Shown here in pieces: positions 5,932-7,141 of a stretch of DNA of 7,141 nt. The notes below the pieces were generated by a model. It had not been told where the DNA came from, did not search any database, and was given only the letters and a program-made list of their open reading frames with translations. Within the stretch, counting starts at the first letter, position 1. The number at the start of each line of letters is the position of its first letter. Origin of the DNA: Spirochaetales bacterium (GTDB taxonomy: Bacteria > Spirochaetota > Spirochaetia > DSM-27196 > SLST01). The stretch is from NCBI GenBank assembly GCA_028284845.1, contig JANQQY010000503.1, forward strand, positions 1 to 7,141, written 5' to 3'. A program made the position numbers and the translations under genes.

Positions 5932-7141
5932 ATGCCATCACGTCCACGAGCTCGTGGCGTTCTTCGTACATCTCAATGAGCGGCACCGATTCATCGAACC
6001 GATCCGCAACCCGGGATCCGGAACGATGCTCCTGGCCGCGTTCCGCGTCGCTCTCTGCGCGCGCATCTGCCAGGGTGACCTCGATTCCGTCAGCGGCGAG
6101 CCCACTCTCAGCGAATGCCTTCTCGAGTTGAGCCATGTTCTGCTCAAAGACCTCGCGCACACTTTGATTCTCGACAATTATGCGTCCGGCTATATGCCCA
6201 TCACGCATATTCAACGCGATTCGAACTCTGCCCAACTCTTCAGGCTTGATGTTCAACCGAATCTCACCAGCTTCTGCACCACGAACGACGACTCGAGCAG
6301 ACCGAACGATCTCAGCGTTGAGACTTTCGTTCAGAGCAGCACGCAGGGTGCTCGAGTTCTGAGCCAAGGTGACGTTTGTCTGCACCGACGTCCGAATGGT
6401 GCTCTGTGATTGTGTAGTAATGCTCTCGAACGGTCGGGCGTCGGCGCTTCCATCGCCCGAGTCGACGGTCTGCGAGGAAAGGCCCTGGGTTGGAGTACTC
6501 TCTCCGGCCTGTGATCCGTTCCGATTCTCCCCGCCAGGCGCCTGGTTGCCCATCTCCCGATGCTTGGGCGTAGAAGCGGGCGTGGGTTCGGTGGCGGTGT
6601 CTCGTTCGACCGACTCCTTCGAGTCGATCGCGCTACGAACGCTCGAATCCCCCTCCTCCGCTAACGATGCTGTGAGTCGTACTTCAGATGATGCCGGTTT
6701 TGGATCACTCTTCCGGTCACGGGCATCGGTCACGGCAATCGGATCGGTCGCGTGCCCATCTGCGCCGGATCGGGATAGAGAGAGCGAATCGAATTTTGGT
6801 GATTTTTGTGTCGAGGCGTCGATCTCCTCGCCTTCCACCTTCGGCGACGCAAGCGGGACCTCAATGTCGATGCGGCTTTCCGAGACCCGGGTGGTCTTCG
6901 CTTCAAGTTTGTCGGATGCCGAAGTCTGGTCTTCCCCACGTGCGGCACGCTTTACGTCCCCGACTTCACTTGCTGAGGCGTCGAATCTGAGTCTCTTCTT
7001 CGCTATGAGCGCTGCCGCTTTGCGGGCTTCGGGTGTCTTGTTCGGTTCGCCGTCCCCGCCGGAGTGCGAGGGCTTTGTCACCTTGTCCTCTCTTGAAGAG
7101 ACCGGCTCGTCCGCTACCTCTGCGTGCGATTGGTCCGGGTT
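5930..7141 (-). CDS. fliK: Flagellar hook-length control protein FliK (5' end cut by window edge)
   Basis: FliK is an exported molecular ruler that measures hook length and, through its C-terminal domain and FlhB, switches export from hook to filament subunits. The C-terminal Flg_hook domain is clear at about in-window residues 285-365: EIRLNIKPEELGRVRIAL, then HIAGRIIVENQSVREVF and LEKAFAESGLAADGIEVTL. The rest, about 280 residues, is low-complexity and hydrophilic, rich in Ser, Thr, Asp, Glu and Pro and without Cys, as expected for the extended ruler part. Such regions are poorly conserved, so the call rests on the C-terminal domain and on the position before flgD. The frame is open to the window edge without a stop (403 codons plus TAG). 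A GTG at 7081 with a weak GAGG five bases upstream could be a start giving 383 residues, but the true start may lie outside the window. Confidence 0.9.
   Translation of the reverse strand, partial: NPDQSHAEVADEPVSSREDKVTKPSHSGGDGEPNKTPEARKAAALIAKKRLRFDASASEVGDVKRAARGEDQTSASDKLEAKTTRVSESRIDIEVPLASPKVEGEEIDASTQKSPKFDSLSLSRSGADGHATDPIAVTDARDRKSDPKPASSEVRLTASLAEEGDSSVRSAIDSKESVERDTATEPTPASTPKHREMGNQAPGGENRNGSQAGESTPTQGLSSQTVDSGDGSADARPFESITTQSQSTIRTSVQTNVTLAQNSSTLRAALNESLNAEIVRSARVVVRGAEAGEIRLNIKPEELGRVRIALNMRDGHIAGRIIVENQSVREVFEQNMAQLEKAFAESGLAADGIEVTLADARAESDAERGQEHRSGSRVADRFDESVPLIEMYEERHELVDVMA

Noticed and set aside
1..7141. Mobile element, CRISPR array, defence system or RNA gene
   Set aside because: The window is filled by nine collinear flagellar genes with gaps of at most 71 nt; I saw no direct-repeat array, transposase or integrase frame, tRNA-like fold or compositional break.

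Overview
This window is a single block of flagellar genes, all on the minus strand. Read in the direction of transcription (from high to low coordinates) the order is fliK (5' end outside the window), flgD, flgE, flbD, motA, motB, fliL, fliM, fliY/fliN (3' end outside the window). This is the gene order I know from the large chemotaxis/motility operons of spirochaetes such as Treponema and Borrelia. The protein details fit as well: a hook protein beginning MMRSLYSGVSGL, a FliN with an N-terminal CheY-P-binding motif and a CheC-like region, and a short FlgD. The base composition looks moderately GC-rich, by eye in the mid-50s percent, and the coding is clean. That points to a free-living member of the Spirochaetota rather than a low-GC Borrelia, but the genus cannot be fixed from this sequence alone.

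Layout: 7141-5930 encodes the hook-length control protein FliK, 5921-5457 the hook-cap protein FlgD, and 5460-4054 the hook protein FlgE. FlbD (SwrD family) lies at 4036-3839, the stator proteins MotA and MotB at 3835-3050 and 3032-2298, FliL at 2271-1714, and the switch proteins FliM and FliY/FliN at 1642-617 and 615-1. Gaps are -4, 1, 3, 8, 17, 17, 26 and 71 nt, and several Shine-Dalgarno sites lie inside the end of the preceding gene. The block therefore reads as one polycistronic unit with translational coupling. I saw no convincing promoter, terminator, RNA gene, repeat, mobile element or CRISPR array, and no gene-free stretch above 71 nt.

Together the genes build the hook (FliK, FlgD, FlgE), the torque-generating stator and its modulators (FlbD, MotA, MotB, FliL), and part of the cytoplasmic C-ring that sets rotation direction (FliM, FliY). 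In spirochaetes these parts form periplasmic flagella.

I found no undescribed multi-gene system. Two residue-level departures deserve a second look. First, FlgE has Ser at position 178, where Treponema denticola FlgE has the Cys that forms the lysinoalanine cross-link with Lys165; Lys165 is kept and the protein contains no Cys at all. Second, FliY keeps the CheC/FliY fold signature, but the Asn of both ExxN phosphatase motifs appears to be replaced (Gln42 and Ser138).
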